Shown in pieces: positions 1 to 8,334 of a DNA stretch of 25,257 nucleotides. The translations under genes were made by a program, and so were the position numbers. The notes below the pieces were generated by a model that had not been told where the DNA came from, ran no database searches, and saw nothing but the letters and a program-made list of their open reading frames with translations. This stretch comes from an uncultured Desulfobulbaceae bacterium. GTDB lineage: Bacteria; Desulfobacterota; Desulfobulbia; Desulfobulbales; Desulfobulbaceae. The DNA lies in NCBI GenBank assembly GCA_945787305.1, contig CALZIH010000006.1:1-25257 (forward strand). Direction: 5' to 3'. Within the stretch, counting starts at the first letter, position 1; each line of letters begins with the position of its first letter.

Positions 1-1922
1 CCCAGCAAGATGATCTGAACCGATCCTAAATTCGGTCCGATACGCCCCATGGTGTTGCTCAGGGTCTGACCGACCAGGGAAAGTCGCTTTTTAATCATGG
101 GCTCACTGCTTTTCGTCGGTATTCGCTCCGCCACCCGGACAAAGGCCTCTTCAATATGTTGCAGCGCCTCCTCAGTTACCCTAGGTGGAGTGCCCTCTGG
201 AAACTCCACAGTCGAGGTGATAACAAATCCGTCAATCTTCGGAAAGACCTGAAACTTGACCAGCCCGCCTTTGACCAGTCCCAAGGTCAACAGCAACACA
301 CTTATGGCTATGGCAAGGGATACGTAGCGCCAACTTAACACCCGATCAAGAAATCGCATATAGGGGCCATGGATAAAACGTTCAAGTCCCTGCTGCATAA
401 ACTGCTGGAAACCATTGATCCATTGCCCCAGCCTCCAGCTGGACTGTTTAGGCTTATTCAAATCAGGCAGGTGGCTGAGATGGGCTGGTAAGAGAAAAAG
501 GCATTCAATGAGTGAGATCAGCAGACAGGAGATGACCACGGTAGGGAGAATGGCAATGAACTTGCCCATTATGCCACCTACATAGGCAAGAGGTATAAAG
601 GCGACCACCGAGGTGACAACAGCGGCAATTACCGGCAGACCAACCTCGGCAACGCCATCTACGGCTGCCGTCAGGGGTGGTTTGCCCAGGCGACGATGGA
701 CATATATGGATTCGCCTACGACAATGGCATCGTCAACCACCACCCCAAGGACCATAATGAAGCCGAATAAAGAAACCATATTGATGGTCTCACCCAAAGC
801 CCAGAGGATAAACAAGGCCCCGGCCAGTGAAATCGGGATTCCAAGTCCGCCCCAGAACGACAGACGCAGGTCAAGAAAAAGCCAGAGCAGAAAAAATACC
901 AGGGACATACCAAGGATACCGTTACGACTTAGCAGTTGAATACGCGCCCGCAATGCCTCCGTGTTGTCATAGAAATCCGTCAATGAAGCACCTGGCGGTA
1001 GTTGCAATTGTTTCTGCTCCAGATAACCGCTCACCTGATTTGATATTTTCAGGGCGTCCTCATCTGTTGTTTTAAACACCATGACAAAGACCGCCGGAAC
1101 ACCGTTAATCAGTGCAGTTATAGGATCTTCGGTGAAGCCATCTCTAATTGTAGCAATGCGGCCCAATGGAATTAATTCGCCATTAGGGCCTGCCCGGACA
1201 ATAATTTTCGCCAATTCTGCCCCGGTATATTTACGACCTATCGTTCGTACCCGTATCTCCTCACCGCTGGTGCGGATGGTTCCGCCATGGAGATTCAGGC
1301 TGGAATTGCGCACAGCCTTGGCCACTTGCGAAAAATCAAGCCCATACTCCTGCAACCGCTCTTCGGAGACCTCTATTGAGATTTCGTAATCTCGACTACC
1401 AAAAATTTCCACCTGGGAAATTCCATCCAAAAGCTTTACTTCATCTTTGACCTCATTGGCCCAGGTCTTCAACTGTTTCTCGCTCAGCTCACCGGACAAG
1501 GCCAGCATCATCACGGAATCACGAAGAAGCACTTCCGTTATAACTGGTTGTTCGGCATCAAGGGGTAGGGTGGAAATCGCATCGACCTTGGATTTTACCT
1601 GGTCAAGGACTTCACTGACATCATAACCGTCCTGAACCTCAATGGTGGCTGATGCCATATTTTCTGAAGATTTTGTGGTATACTGCTTGATTCCTTCCAC
1701 CGTCTCCAGGGCATCTTCAATCTTCAGGCTAATCCCCTCTTCAACCTCCTCAGGGTCCGCTCCTGGATAGGCAACCTCAACAGAGATCATATCCAGAGAA
1801 AACTGGGGAAAACTTTCCCGCAGCATGGTTGTCACGGCAAGCCCTCCTGCCAAGAAAATCATCAACAGGACAATATTGGCAAAAACGGTGTTACCGGCAA
1901 AAGCAGCTAATAATCGTTTCAT
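1..1922 (-). CDS. RND efflux pump, inner-membrane subunit (partial)
   Basis: Proton-driven RND (AcrB/MexF, HAE1-like) transporter in the inner membrane. The window holds about the first 640 residues; the C-terminal half lies beyond base 1. The start MKRLLAAFAGNTVFANIVLL gives the usual first transmembrane helix, followed by a porter domain. The fourth helix carries GVVVDDAIVVGES with the Asp pair D397/D398, which matches the proton-relay Asp pair of AcrB. The start ATG (1922-1920) overlaps the stop of the upstream fusion-protein gene as ATGA, and GGAGGG lies 9 nt upstream, so the two are translationally coupled. No outer-membrane channel gene is visible. Substrate is unknown. Family assignment is firm; HAE1 versus another drug/lipid exporter subfamily is inferred. 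Confidence 0.93.
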   Translation of the reverse strand, partial: MKRLLAAFAGNTVFANIVLLMIFLAGGLAVTTMLRESFPQFSLDMISVEVAYPGADPEEVEEGISLKIEDALETVEGIKQYTTKSSENMASATIEVQDGYDVSEVLDQVKSKVDAISTLPLDAEQPVITEVLLRDSVMMLALSGELSEKQLKTWANEVKDEVKLLDGISQVEIFGSRDYEISIEVSEERLQEYGLDFSQVAKAVRNSSLNLHGGTIRTSGEEIRVRTIGRKYTGAELAKIIVRAGPNGELIPLGRIATIRDGFTEDPITALINGVPAVFVMVFKTTDEDALKISNQVSGYLEQKQLQLPPGASLTDFYDNTEALRARIQLLSRNGILGMSLVFFLLWLFLDLRLSFWGGLGIPISLAGALFILWALGETINMVSLFGFIMVLGVVVDDAIVVGESIYVHRRLGKPPLTAAVDGVAEVGLPVIAAVVTSVVAFIPLAYVGGIMGKFIAILPTVVISCLLISLIECLFLLPAHLSHLPDLNKPKQSSWRLGQWINGFQQFMQQGLERFIHGPYMRFLDRVLSWRYVSLAIAISVLLLTLGLVKGGLVKFQVFPKIDGFVITSTVEFPEGTPPRVTEEALQHIEEAFVRVAERIPTKSSEPMIKKRLSLVGQTLSNTMGRIGPNLGSVQIILL

Positions 1923-3103
1923 TGTCCGCGACCCTCCACAATTCGGACAAGTGAATTTTCCAGAGGGTTTTCCAAACGGGTGGTGATCACCGTGTCTCCC
2001 ACCTCAAGACCATGGGCAATAACGGCCATATCTTCCTCCTCGCGTACAACCTTGACCTTTCTGGTCTGCAGGCGACCATCAATAACCACATACACCGTGC
2101 CGGTATAATTTATCGCTTGCCTGGGAACAACATAAACCTGTTGTAAGACACGCCCGGGGAAAGACACCCGGCAAAACATTCCGTCGACCAGCGGAAAGGC
2201 TGACGAACCCGAATGGTCGAGAGAAACAGCCACTAAAAGCATTCTGTTTTTCGAATCAAAACGGACCACTCTGTCGAGAAGACCTTTTCCCTTCACATCT
2301 TTGTTTTCACTCCAGCTGACGTCACAGGCCACCGATTCAGGAGAGGCAAACCACTTTGCATTGGTGTTATTCTGTCCCTCATCAAACCGAAGCCAGTTGG
2401 CGGCATCACGGCTGTCCAAGGGAACAATGATCTCCAGGTCCGAATCATCAACAAGGGTGATCATATTTCGGCCTGGGTTCACATACTCATCCTGTTCGAC
2501 ATCAACCGTAGACACCCGACCGGTAAAGGGAGCGCGCACAAGACAACGCGTAAGCTGTATTCTTGCCCGTTCCCTGTTCTGGCTAACCTGCTGCAGCTGG
2601 TTGGAAAGGGTATTGACTGCTGATTCCGCCTTCTCAACCGCACTCAGGCTGCCGACCTTATTCTGATGGTACAGGTTTTTTACCCGTTCAAACTCAGCTC
2701 TTGCTATTTCCAGATCACGGCGAAGTGTTTTCATCAACGACTCGGCGGTGGCAAAATCCAGTTGATAGTCCTCCTTGTCGATTTCAAAAAGCACTTCACC
2801 TTTTTGAACCACCCGACCCGCCAGGAGCTGATCACGCTTGAAGGTAATCCGACCACTGACTTCAGCGGACAGGACAACACTTGTTCGGGAAACAATATCA
2901 CCATAGCCGTGAAGAGTTACCGGAAAATCAGCCGGCTGGACCGTTACCGCCTGAACCGGTAAAACCTGCTCTGTTGCCTGTTTTGCCGTCGGCGGCTTTT
3001 TCATCTTTTGCAAGACAATAAACCCTCCCACTCCCACAGTAAGGATGAGCAGACAGAGGGTTAATCGCAAGAGAGGCGCGGGGCCTGAGTTTTTCATATT
3101 CAT
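1919..3103 (-). CDS. RND efflux membrane fusion protein (HlyD/AcrA-like)
   Basis: Periplasmic adaptor that links the RND pump to an outer-membrane channel; 394 aa, normal for the family. Residues about 11-32 form one N-terminal hydrophobic helix that anchors it in the inner membrane. A biotinyl-lipoyl-like half (about 75-110, with the turn VVQKGEVLFEID) precedes a long helical hairpin (about 115-185, rich in E/R/Q, coiled-coil-like). The second lipoyl half follows with RAPFTGRVSTVDVEQDEYV, and then beta-barrel and membrane-proximal domains. The start ATG overlaps the MarR stop as ATGA, and the end overlaps the pump start the same way, so the three genes form one operon. AGGGG lies about 9 nt upstream. 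The partner pump is certain from context; the substrate is not. Confidence 0.92.
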   Translation of the reverse strand: MNMKNSGPAPLLRLTLCLLILTVGVGGFIVLQKMKKPPTAKQATEQVLPVQAVTVQPADFPVTLHGYGDIVSRTSVVLSAEVSGRITFKRDQLLAGRVVQKGEVLFEIDKEDYQLDFATAESLMKTLRRDLEIARAEFERVKNLYHQNKVGSLSAVEKAESAVNTLSNQLQQVSQNRERARIQLTRCLVRAPFTGRVSTVDVEQDEYVNPGRNMITLVDDSDLEIIVPLDSRDAANWLRFDEGQNNTNAKWFASPESVACDVSWSENKDVKGKGLLDRVVRFDSKNRMLLVAVSLDHSGSSAFPLVDGMFCRVSFPGRVLQQVYVVPRQAINYTGTVYVVIDGRLQTRKVKVVREEEDMAVIAHGLEVGDTVITTRLENPLENSLVRIVEGRGQ

Positions 3104-3591
3104 TTGCTCTGCCCCTTTGTCTTCTGATCAAATTGACGTCGCAGAACCAGCTCTACCTGTTGCAGTACCTCGACCCATTTAGCAGCCGTTTCCTCCCCGA
3201 CCTCTTCAACCAGGTGAACAAAGCTGGCCAGTAAGGTTTCTTCCATACGGCTGAAATGGAGTGCCTCCTCACTGCTCATCCGTATGAGTACCTTGCGACG
3301 ATCTTCCGACGAGCGTTCTCGTATCAACAGGCCCCGCTCTACTAGACGTTCCACCATCACCGAGATCGATGGCGGCGAGACACCGAGTTGAGCGGCCAGT
3401 TCGACCCCCGTCGCCTTCCCCAGGGCCTGTACGGCCATCAATAAATTAAACTGAGCCAAGGACAGGTCGGAACAACCACATCCATTACCCTCGGTTTCGA
3501 TATTGGCTAAACTGGAAAACATATGGCGGCGCAACAACTTACCGGTAGTAAAGATATATCGCGCCTGTTCTATGGTTCTTTGATCGGACAA
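3100..3591 (-). CDS. MarR-family transcriptional regulator of the efflux operon
   Basis: A 163-aa winged-helix regulator, typical MarR length. The recognition helix is about residues 72-88 (SPPSISVMVERLVERGLL), followed by the wing with the family signature SSEDRRK (94-100). The chosen start is TTG at 3591-3589, because GGAGG lies 4 nt upstream and no ATG fits better. It is the first gene of the efflux operon, overlapping the fusion protein gene by 4 bp, so autoregulation and control of the pump are expected. A 15-bp palindrome lies upstream. Unusual: a CGC pair (C38, C40) sits before the HTH and could sense thiol oxidants or a metal; that is inference. The ligand is unknown. Confidence 0.9.
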   Translation of the reverse strand: MSDQRTIEQARYIFTTGKLLRRHMFSSLANIETEGNGCGCSDLSLAQFNLLMAVQALGKATGVELAAQLGVSPPSISVMVERLVERGLLIRERSSEDRRKVLIRMSSEEALHFSRMEETLLASFVHLVEEVGEETAAKWVEVLQQVELVLRRQFDQKTKGQSK

Positions 3592-3622
3592 AATTCCTCC
3601 CTACGGAATAAACTTTAAAATG

Positions 3623-3662
3623 ATTAGACACTCTAATAATTATATTACCTAAACGTTGTCAA
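3623..3662 (-). promoter_or_regulatory. Promoter and palindromic operator of the marR-RND operon
   Basis: On the minus strand a perfect TTGACA (3662-3657) stands upstream of the marR TTG start. The perfect inverted repeat ATTAGA-CAC-TCTAAT (3623-3637) lies where the -10 box and transcription start are expected with a 17-bp spacer. A TATAAT (3644-3639) is also present but only 12 bp from the -35. A MarR dimer bound here would block RNA polymerase. The repeat is seen directly; regulator identity is inferred from position. Confidence 0.6.
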
Positions 3663-3753
3663 GTTTTTTTCTGAAGGATGTTAAGAAAAACAGGGGACCT
3701 GTCGAAAAGAAGAATAAGAAACACTCTTAATCGTTAACCAGGGAGGGTCAACG

Positions 3754-3924
3754 ATGAAACCACAACAAGCCATTCACATCTTAATGCTCAGTCCCTGCTA
3801 CTGGTTACTTAACCCGGCTGCCCGGAAAGAACTCATCCGTGAATTTTGTGCACATTTTGAAAAAGTTGACCGGGAATATGATCAACAGGTGAAAAAGATG
3901 GATACCCAGCCAACCCCCTGCTGA
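3754..3924 (+). CDS. Small conserved-looking protein, 56 aa, function unknown
   Basis: ATG at 3754 is preceded by GGGAGG (3741-3746) at good spacing, and the frame runs to TGA at 3922. The protein starts MKPQQAIHILMLSPCYWLLN and continues with a charged helical part (ARKELIREFCAHFEKVDREY). It has no signal peptide or clear membrane segment, and two Cys (C15, C37) plus a third as the last residue. The style IHILMLSPxYWxL is one I have met in small uncharacterised proteins of delta-proteobacteria, but I cannot name a family. It stands alone, divergent from marR and convergent with the amidohydrolase. The strong ribosome site and sensible composition make it likely coding. Confidence 0.65.
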   Translation: MKPQQAIHILMLSPCYWLLNPAARKELIREFCAHFEKVDREYDQQVKKMDTQPTPC

Positions 3925-4045
3925 GTAGCCAGCATTGGACTATTGTTGAAATATAAAAATCCGCTCTGTTGTATTTTCTGCTGAGCTTAAACGTTTTTCC
4001 CAAGAGAGCGTCCGGCACATCGTGACCTTTTGTCGTGGTATCGGT

Positions 4046-5263
4046 CTAAATTCTAAGAAAAAACTCTTCACCACAGGGTCTACCATCAAGATAAATCGCC
4101 TCAAGATAGGACAATTTTCTTGGCAGCATTGCCGGTGTTGCCCGGGCGGCAATGAAATGAGCCGGTCTCTCCCTGGCAATTAATCCCATTGCATTGATAC
4201 CGAGAAGTTTGGCACCATGGGATGTTGCACATTGTATTGCTTCCGGCAGAGAATACCCGGCCTTCAGAAAAAGTTTGAGTTCCTCAGCCACCGATTCACC
4301 ATGGAGAACACCTCTGCAGCCGGCATCTGTACCCAGAGCAACAGTTACCCCGTATTCCCTTGCCAAGGCGATCTGTTCCAGCTGGTGCTGCAGGTTCTTC
4401 CTGGCAACATCTTTATCTACAAATGGATGATCGTCGGTGTCTGCGCTTTCAGCAAGCCCTTTCATGGTAACGGCAGTCGGCACCCAGAGTGTCTGTGTGT
4501 CGGCCATCAGCTTGAGATTATCCCTGCCCATGAAAAATCCATGCTCAACGGAATGACACCCCGCCTCCAGAGCCAACTTCACCGGAAGCCTGCCGTTGGC
4601 ATGAACCATTACCTTTTTTCCTCTTTTCGCTGCTTGACGAACCAATTCTTTTAACTGATCAAGATTAAATTGAGGAGTCGTCTCCCTGCCAAACGAATGC
4701 AAACTGTTCACTCCGGAATTGACCAGTTTGACATGATCGACGGCTTCCTTTTCTCGAGCAAAAGCAGTTGCCACTGTTTCATTTTCCTCCGGAAACCGGC
4801 CAATCAACGCGCCGTAACGTTCCTTACGGTACCACGCCCTTCCCGCTGTTTTCACAATGACAGGATCCAACCCCTTGCCAAAAGACTCGTTTTGGTAACG
4901 CAGGACATGCCCTTGTCGATCTCCCCCATCCCGTACAGCAAGAACACCATGACTGAAATGGTGGTGCAGGTGCTCTGTAATGCGGGGTTGAATTTCCTTA
5001 AAGCTCGCGCTCAGTTGCTGTCTTCTGACCTGTGGGTCAGCGGAGCCGGACATGCAAAGGTGTACATGGCCATCGATCAAGGGGGGCAGGAGGGTACAGT
5101 GGGAAAGGTCTGTTACTCCCTCAGGGTCAGAAATGGTGCATTCCTCAAAGCTGACAATATCCTTAAACATACCGTCTTCGATGGTCAGCAGCATGTTTTT
5201 TTGTACCGGACCGCCATTGCCGTCGAGGAGCCACCCGGCTTTGATGTGGTGGATTCTATGCAT
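4046..5263 (-). CDS. Metal-dependent amidohydrolase (imidazolonepropionase-like)
   Basis: Cytosolic amidohydrolase-superfamily enzyme, 405 aa, with a complete set of binuclear metal ligands: DGHVH (H66, H68), a Lys in DHVKLVNSG (K179, the likely carbamylated lysine), H221 in VMVHANG, H241 in SVEHG and D313 in ALGTDAG. It begins with the small beta-sandwich typical of the superfamily and ends with the returning strands. The closest subgroup by motif style is imidazolonepropionase-like / Xaa-Pro-type amidohydrolases, but the substrate cannot be read from sequence. The ATG start at 5263 has only a weak ribosome site. It follows the HDOD gene by 287 nt on the same strand, so it probably has its own promoter. 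Confidence 0.9.
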   Translation of the reverse strand: MHRIHHIKAGWLLDGNGGPVQKNMLLTIEDGMFKDIVSFEECTISDPEGVTDLSHCTLLPPLIDGHVHLCMSGSADPQVRRQQLSASFKEIQPRITEHLHHHFSHGVLAVRDGGDRQGHVLRYQNESFGKGLDPVIVKTAGRAWYRKERYGALIGRFPEENETVATAFAREKEAVDHVKLVNSGVNSLHSFGRETTPQFNLDQLKELVRQAAKRGKKVMVHANGRLPVKLALEAGCHSVEHGFFMGRDNLKLMADTQTLWVPTAVTMKGLAESADTDDHPFVDKDVARKNLQHQLEQIALAREYGVTVALGTDAGCRGVLHGESVAEELKLFLKAGYSLPEAIQCATSHGAKLLGINAMGLIARERPAHFIAARATPAMLPRKLSYLEAIYLDGRPCGEEFFLRI

Positions 5264-5550
5264 ACCGTTTTAACCCTGTAGCGGTGGAGGCTCTTTCGAG
5301 AGTTGATGCATAATGCTCAAGGAAGTCAATATACAGGTTTCGTCCTATCTCAGGTAGCGACGTCTTCCGATAAGCTGCAACAAAATGATATGAATGAATT
5401 GTTGCCACATACTGGTTGCATGTCAACCAGGGGATGGCCTTTGAACGAGGACACGATTTGGGCATCACCGGCTCGTGCGGTTGTTAAGAATATCCTGCTT
5501 ACTCTTGTCCTGTAGAAACTTCTTGAAAAACTATAGGGCTGCCTGGCGTA
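5264..5550. other. Intergenic region between the HDOD and amidohydrolase genes
   Basis: This 287-bp gap holds no convincing gene. Short frames on both strands lack ribosome sites. The minus strand carries TTGACA and TTGACT boxes, but neither has a clear -10 partner. No strong hairpin is seen. Confidence 0.5.
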
Positions 5551-6399
5551 TCAGCGAAAATCTTCTATAAACTGCTCGGCATAGGCGAAGGCTTGAGAAA
5601 CCATGTCTTCCATTAATGGCTGATCGATATTGTAGTTGTGCTGTGCCGACTCAATCAGTGCATCCATACCGTCGTTATCTTCAAAATACTTTACGAGAGA
5701 AACAAGCTGCACGGCCGGTTCAGCCTGGGCATCTGCAGTATGGACATGATGTGTGGCAATGGAGTTGACTATATAGTCGGGCAGCTCCCAGGCTTCGGCC
5801 ATCAGGGCTCCAATGCCGGCATGATCATAACCAAATTGATCCGCTTCCAATGCAGTCAATTGACACTCCTCATCTTCATGCCATCGCTTGATCAGCCCCC
5901 CATAGCTGTCCTGGTGAATGCCATCCAAAACAGGGATAGCCATATCCTGCAACAATCCAACAGTAAAGCATTCCGCCTGGGTGGCTGCATGGAGATGTTG
6001 GGCAAGCATTCTGGCAAGACAGGCCCGGCGTGCAGCAGTTGCCCAAAACAACGCTCTGTTCATACACTGCATCGATGTCGGCAGGCTGTCTGAAACGCCA
6101 AAGCTCAGAACCACAGCCTCAAGCCGGGAACGGCCCATTAGGGTGATGGCGTGTTGCAGGCTGCGGGCCTTGGTTGTCAAACCGAAGCCCGCCGAGTTGA
6201 CTAAACGCAGAATTTTAACGGTCATACCCGGATCCAGTTCAATGAGCGGAACAATTTCCGCCATCGACGATTCCGGATCCCGCAACTTACTGAGGACATT
6301 GATCACCGCAGCTGAAAAGCTCGGCAGTTCGTAGCCGCCAAGAAATGTCTCCAGTTCTTTTAAGGGATCTTTTTTTCCGCGCTTAAAAAAATTAAACAT
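5551..6399 (-). CDS. HDOD domain signalling protein
   Basis: A 282-aa protein made almost entirely of one HDOD (HD-related output) domain, about residues 15-215: LPSFSAAVINVLSKLRDPES opens it, then LIELDPGMTVKILRLVNSAGFG and the AITLMGRSRLEAVVLS helix. A later segment FGYDHAGIGALMAEAWELP resembles the HD helices, without the full HD phosphohydrolase metal site. HDOD proteins are usually non-catalytic scaffolds in signal transduction. The very short basic N-terminus (FNFFKRGKKD) has no sensory domain, so the input is likely a partner protein. It lies 81 nt downstream of the channel gene on the same strand; co-transcription is possible. Function beyond the domain is unknown. Confidence 0.88.
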   Translation of the reverse strand: MFNFFKRGKKDPLKELETFLGGYELPSFSAAVINVLSKLRDPESSMAEIVPLIELDPGMTVKILRLVNSAGFGLTTKARSLQHAITLMGRSRLEAVVLSFGVSDSLPTSMQCMNRALFWATAARRACLARMLAQHLHAATQAECFTVGLLQDMAIPVLDGIHQDSYGGLIKRWHEDEECQLTALEADQFGYDHAGIGALMAEAWELPDYIVNSIATHHVHTADAQAEPAVQLVSLVKYFEDNDGMDALIESAQHNYNIDQPLMEDMVSQAFAYAEQFIEDFR

Positions 6400-6480
6400 A
6401 TATTTTTCACCGCAACAGGTTCGCAGTTGAGGGAATCACCCCTTCTGAATCCTTCCGCCAATGATACTGCCGAATTCGTC

Positions 6481-7512
6481 TTATTCTCCTCTTCTGGCCA
6501 TCTTGTTGGCAAAAATTGACAACAGGCCCCCAAGCATCACATAGCCGATCGTCACCTCCAGCAAGGTCACAAATCGTGCCATTGGTGTAATCGGCACAAT
6601 ATCACCATAACCCAAAGTAGAAAGGGTAACCAAGCTGTAATAAATGGGTGCGATCCAATCCGGGTGGGCACCATAATCGATACCAACCAGTGTATACAGC
6701 CAGGCAAACACCATGGACAAAGCAGCAATACAGAAACACCAACGCAACGGACTGCGACCGCAATCACTGCTGATTAACCAGATCCAATAGGCAATTTTAG
6801 TGTAAGTATTAATATTTTTAAATTCAAACAAATAATTCTCATCGACTATGAATCGACGCAACCGGTAGGCACCGGAAAAATTAATGTCTCGAATATCGAC
6901 ACCGATCCATTCCGCTTTTTCAAAGTTTATGACGCTTCGTAATCTCGCTTCCCGCAGATCGGCATTGTTGAAAATGGACTTCTCAAGGTTACTTAATGAT
7001 AAATTAATTCCATTTAAATCGGCACCGGTAAAATCAGCCTCGACAACTTCAGCCTCTCGCATGCGAGCCCCACGAAGGTTGGCACAGCGAAAATCAGCTT
7101 TTTCAAGATTTGCCTTTGTCAAGGTTGCATTTTCCAGGTTGCAGCTGAAAAGACGAGCATCTCGAAGGATGGCCATACCAAGACCAACTTCGGCAGCGCT
7201 TGCCTCTTCCAGATTGGCGCCGGTAAGATCAGAACCAGTTAAATCAGCTTTTTCAAGTCTGGTACCGATGAGGACGGTTTTGACAAGTCGGCCTTTAAAA
7301 AGTCGAGCCCCGGTTAGGTCGGCGCCGGACAACTCAGCTTCCGAAAAATCCGCCCCGGACAGTTCCAGTCCGCTCAAATCTTCTCCCGCCAAAGAAACTC
7401 CATGAAAATTGAGCTGATGGGGAGGTACTTTCTCTCCATTTCGCAATTTCTTGATAATCTCAAGCGCATCCTGGCGGCTTATTTCTGTTTGCGATTGCTT
7501 GAGATCAGTCAT
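6481..7512 (-). CDS. Pentapeptide-repeat / two-TM potassium channel fusion protein
   Basis: A 343-aa fusion. Residues about 36-215 are pentapeptide repeats (A[DN]LxxA/G pattern, for example LSGADFSEAELSGADLTGAR), which fold as a right-handed quadrilateral beta-helix. Residues about 257-275 form a first membrane helix, 286-304 a pore loop with the selectivity filter TLGYGD (299-304; the consensus is T[VL]GYGD), and 312-335 the second helix. This is the Ion_trans_2 architecture of two-TM K+ channels. The beta-helix is probably a cytoplasmic sensor or tetramer cap at the N-terminus. AGGT lies before the ATG at 7512. Ion selectivity for K+ is inferred from the filter; the gating signal is unknown. 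Confidence 0.92.
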   Translation of the reverse strand: MTDLKQSQTEISRQDALEIIKKLRNGEKVPPHQLNFHGVSLAGEDLSGLELSGADFSEAELSGADLTGARLFKGRLVKTVLIGTRLEKADLTGSDLTGANLEEASAAEVGLGMAILRDARLFSCNLENATLTKANLEKADFRCANLRGARMREAEVVEADFTGADLNGINLSLSNLEKSIFNNADLREARLRSVINFEKAEWIGVDIRDINFSGAYRLRRFIVDENYLFEFKNINTYTKIAYWIWLISSDCGRSPLRWCFCIAALSMVFAWLYTLVGIDYGAHPDWIAPIYYSLVTLSTLGYGDIVPITPMARFVTLLEVTIGYVMLGGLLSIFANKMARRGE

Positions 7513-7840
7513 TGGCTACCTGCTGTATTCATACCTCATTGATGGTAACGGCTCTACATGTCGTACAGAAACAGACAAAACAGGGAACGATTGGACTTTG
7601 AAAACTGGCTAGTACTGCGCGATCAAAACTTTATAACCTTAATAAAATACTATCAAATTTATCTTGGTCGTACAAGGTTAACGCGCCGAAAAGCAATTAA
7701 CCGACATCAATTGAAAACAAAACACCCTCAATAACGACGCAATCTGCGCATGTACCTTTTCAGCGACACGTGTGACGTCAAACACCACGCCATGGCTAAT
7801 AACTTGAAATTATATCATTAATAAACAGGTGCCACTTTAA
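7513..7840. other. AT-rich intergenic region with nested inverted repeats
   Basis: No gene is seen. It holds the presumed promoter of the channel gene (minus) and of the secreted-protein gene (plus). Visible structure: nested arms GCGCG/CGCGC (7617-7621, 7682-7686) around TAACCTT/AAGGTTA (7634-7640, 7674-7680). There are also two abutting perfect 8-bp palindromes, ACACGTGT (7766-7773) and TGACGTCA (7773-7780). Their meaning is unknown. Confidence 0.45.
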
Positions 7841-7882
7841 AATAGGTAAGCATACCTATTGCAAACTAGGTAAATATACCTA
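7841..7882. promoter_or_regulatory. Two tandem palindromic operators, centres 24 bp apart
   Basis: The first is AATAGGTA-AGCA-TACCTATT (7841-7860, perfect 8-bp arms). The second is TAGGTA-AATA-TACCTA (7867-7882, perfect 6-bp arms). Both share TAGGTA-N4-TACCTA and a following TTG. They lie about 95-135 bp upstream of the secreted-protein start, next to -10-like TTATAC boxes, so they fit a dimeric regulator bound on one helix face-and-a-bit apart. The regulator is not identifiable here. Confidence 0.65.
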
Positions 7883-7975
7883 TTGGATTATACGTAGTTT
7901 TAACAGTTGCATAAAATATCTAGATTATACATACAGAAAACTGGTCGTTTTTTCGAATTCAAAAGGGAGGAAAAA

Positions 7976-8308
7976 ATGAAAACAATTTTTACATCATTGG
8001 TGATTGGATGCGCAATTTGTGTCTTAGTGAACAATCAGGCCACAGCGGCTTCCAGCGCTCCTGCTGTTGAGGAAGACATGGCTGAAGGCATAACCCTGGC
8101 AGTGCAACAGGAAAAAAAGAATTATGCTTACGACAACTCCATTGCCAGCCCCGAGCAAAACATGTCAGAATTTGTGGTCGATTCGCAGGTTGAGCAGAAG
8201 GAAAAGAAGATAGACTACGAATGTGATCCATCTGTGCCCTCTGCAGAGGACCTGATGACTGAAGGAATCTGCTATGAAGAGGACGAGCCATTAGTTGCGA
8301 CAAGATAA
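7976..8308 (+). CDS. Small secreted acidic protein with an internal duplication
   Basis: Start ATG 7976 is chosen because GGGAGG (7965-7970) precedes it; an upstream in-frame start at 7907 would put this ribosome site inside the gene and spoil the signal peptide. The 110-aa product begins with a clean Sec signal (MKTIFTSLVIGCAICVLVNN, with QATAA as probable cleavage site) and is then strongly acidic. Two copies of a repeat can be aligned: VQQEKKNYAYDNSIASPEQN with MSE, and VEQKEKKIDYECDPSVPSAE with DLMTE. Only two Cys remain in the mature part. The 12-bp hairpin 27 nt downstream closes the gene. I do not recognise a family; likely periplasmic or exported. Coding is well supported, function unknown. 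Confidence 0.8.
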   Translation: MKTIFTSLVIGCAICVLVNNQATAASSAPAVEEDMAEGITLAVQQEKKNYAYDNSIASPEQNMSEFVVDSQVEQKEKKIDYECDPSVPSAEDLMTEGICYEEDEPLVATR

Positions 8309-8334
8309 TTTAAAATATTACAGTCTGTTATTAC

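Noticed and set aside
5256..5468. Minus-strand 70-codon frame upstream of the amidohydrolase
   Set aside because: No ribosome site, overlaps the amidohydrolase start by 8 bp, unconvincing composition, and a plus-strand frame of equal length competes.
6884..7405. Plus-strand 173-codon frame opposite the pentapeptide domain
   Set aside because: Shadow produced by the repetitive A[DN]L codons of the channel gene on the other strand.
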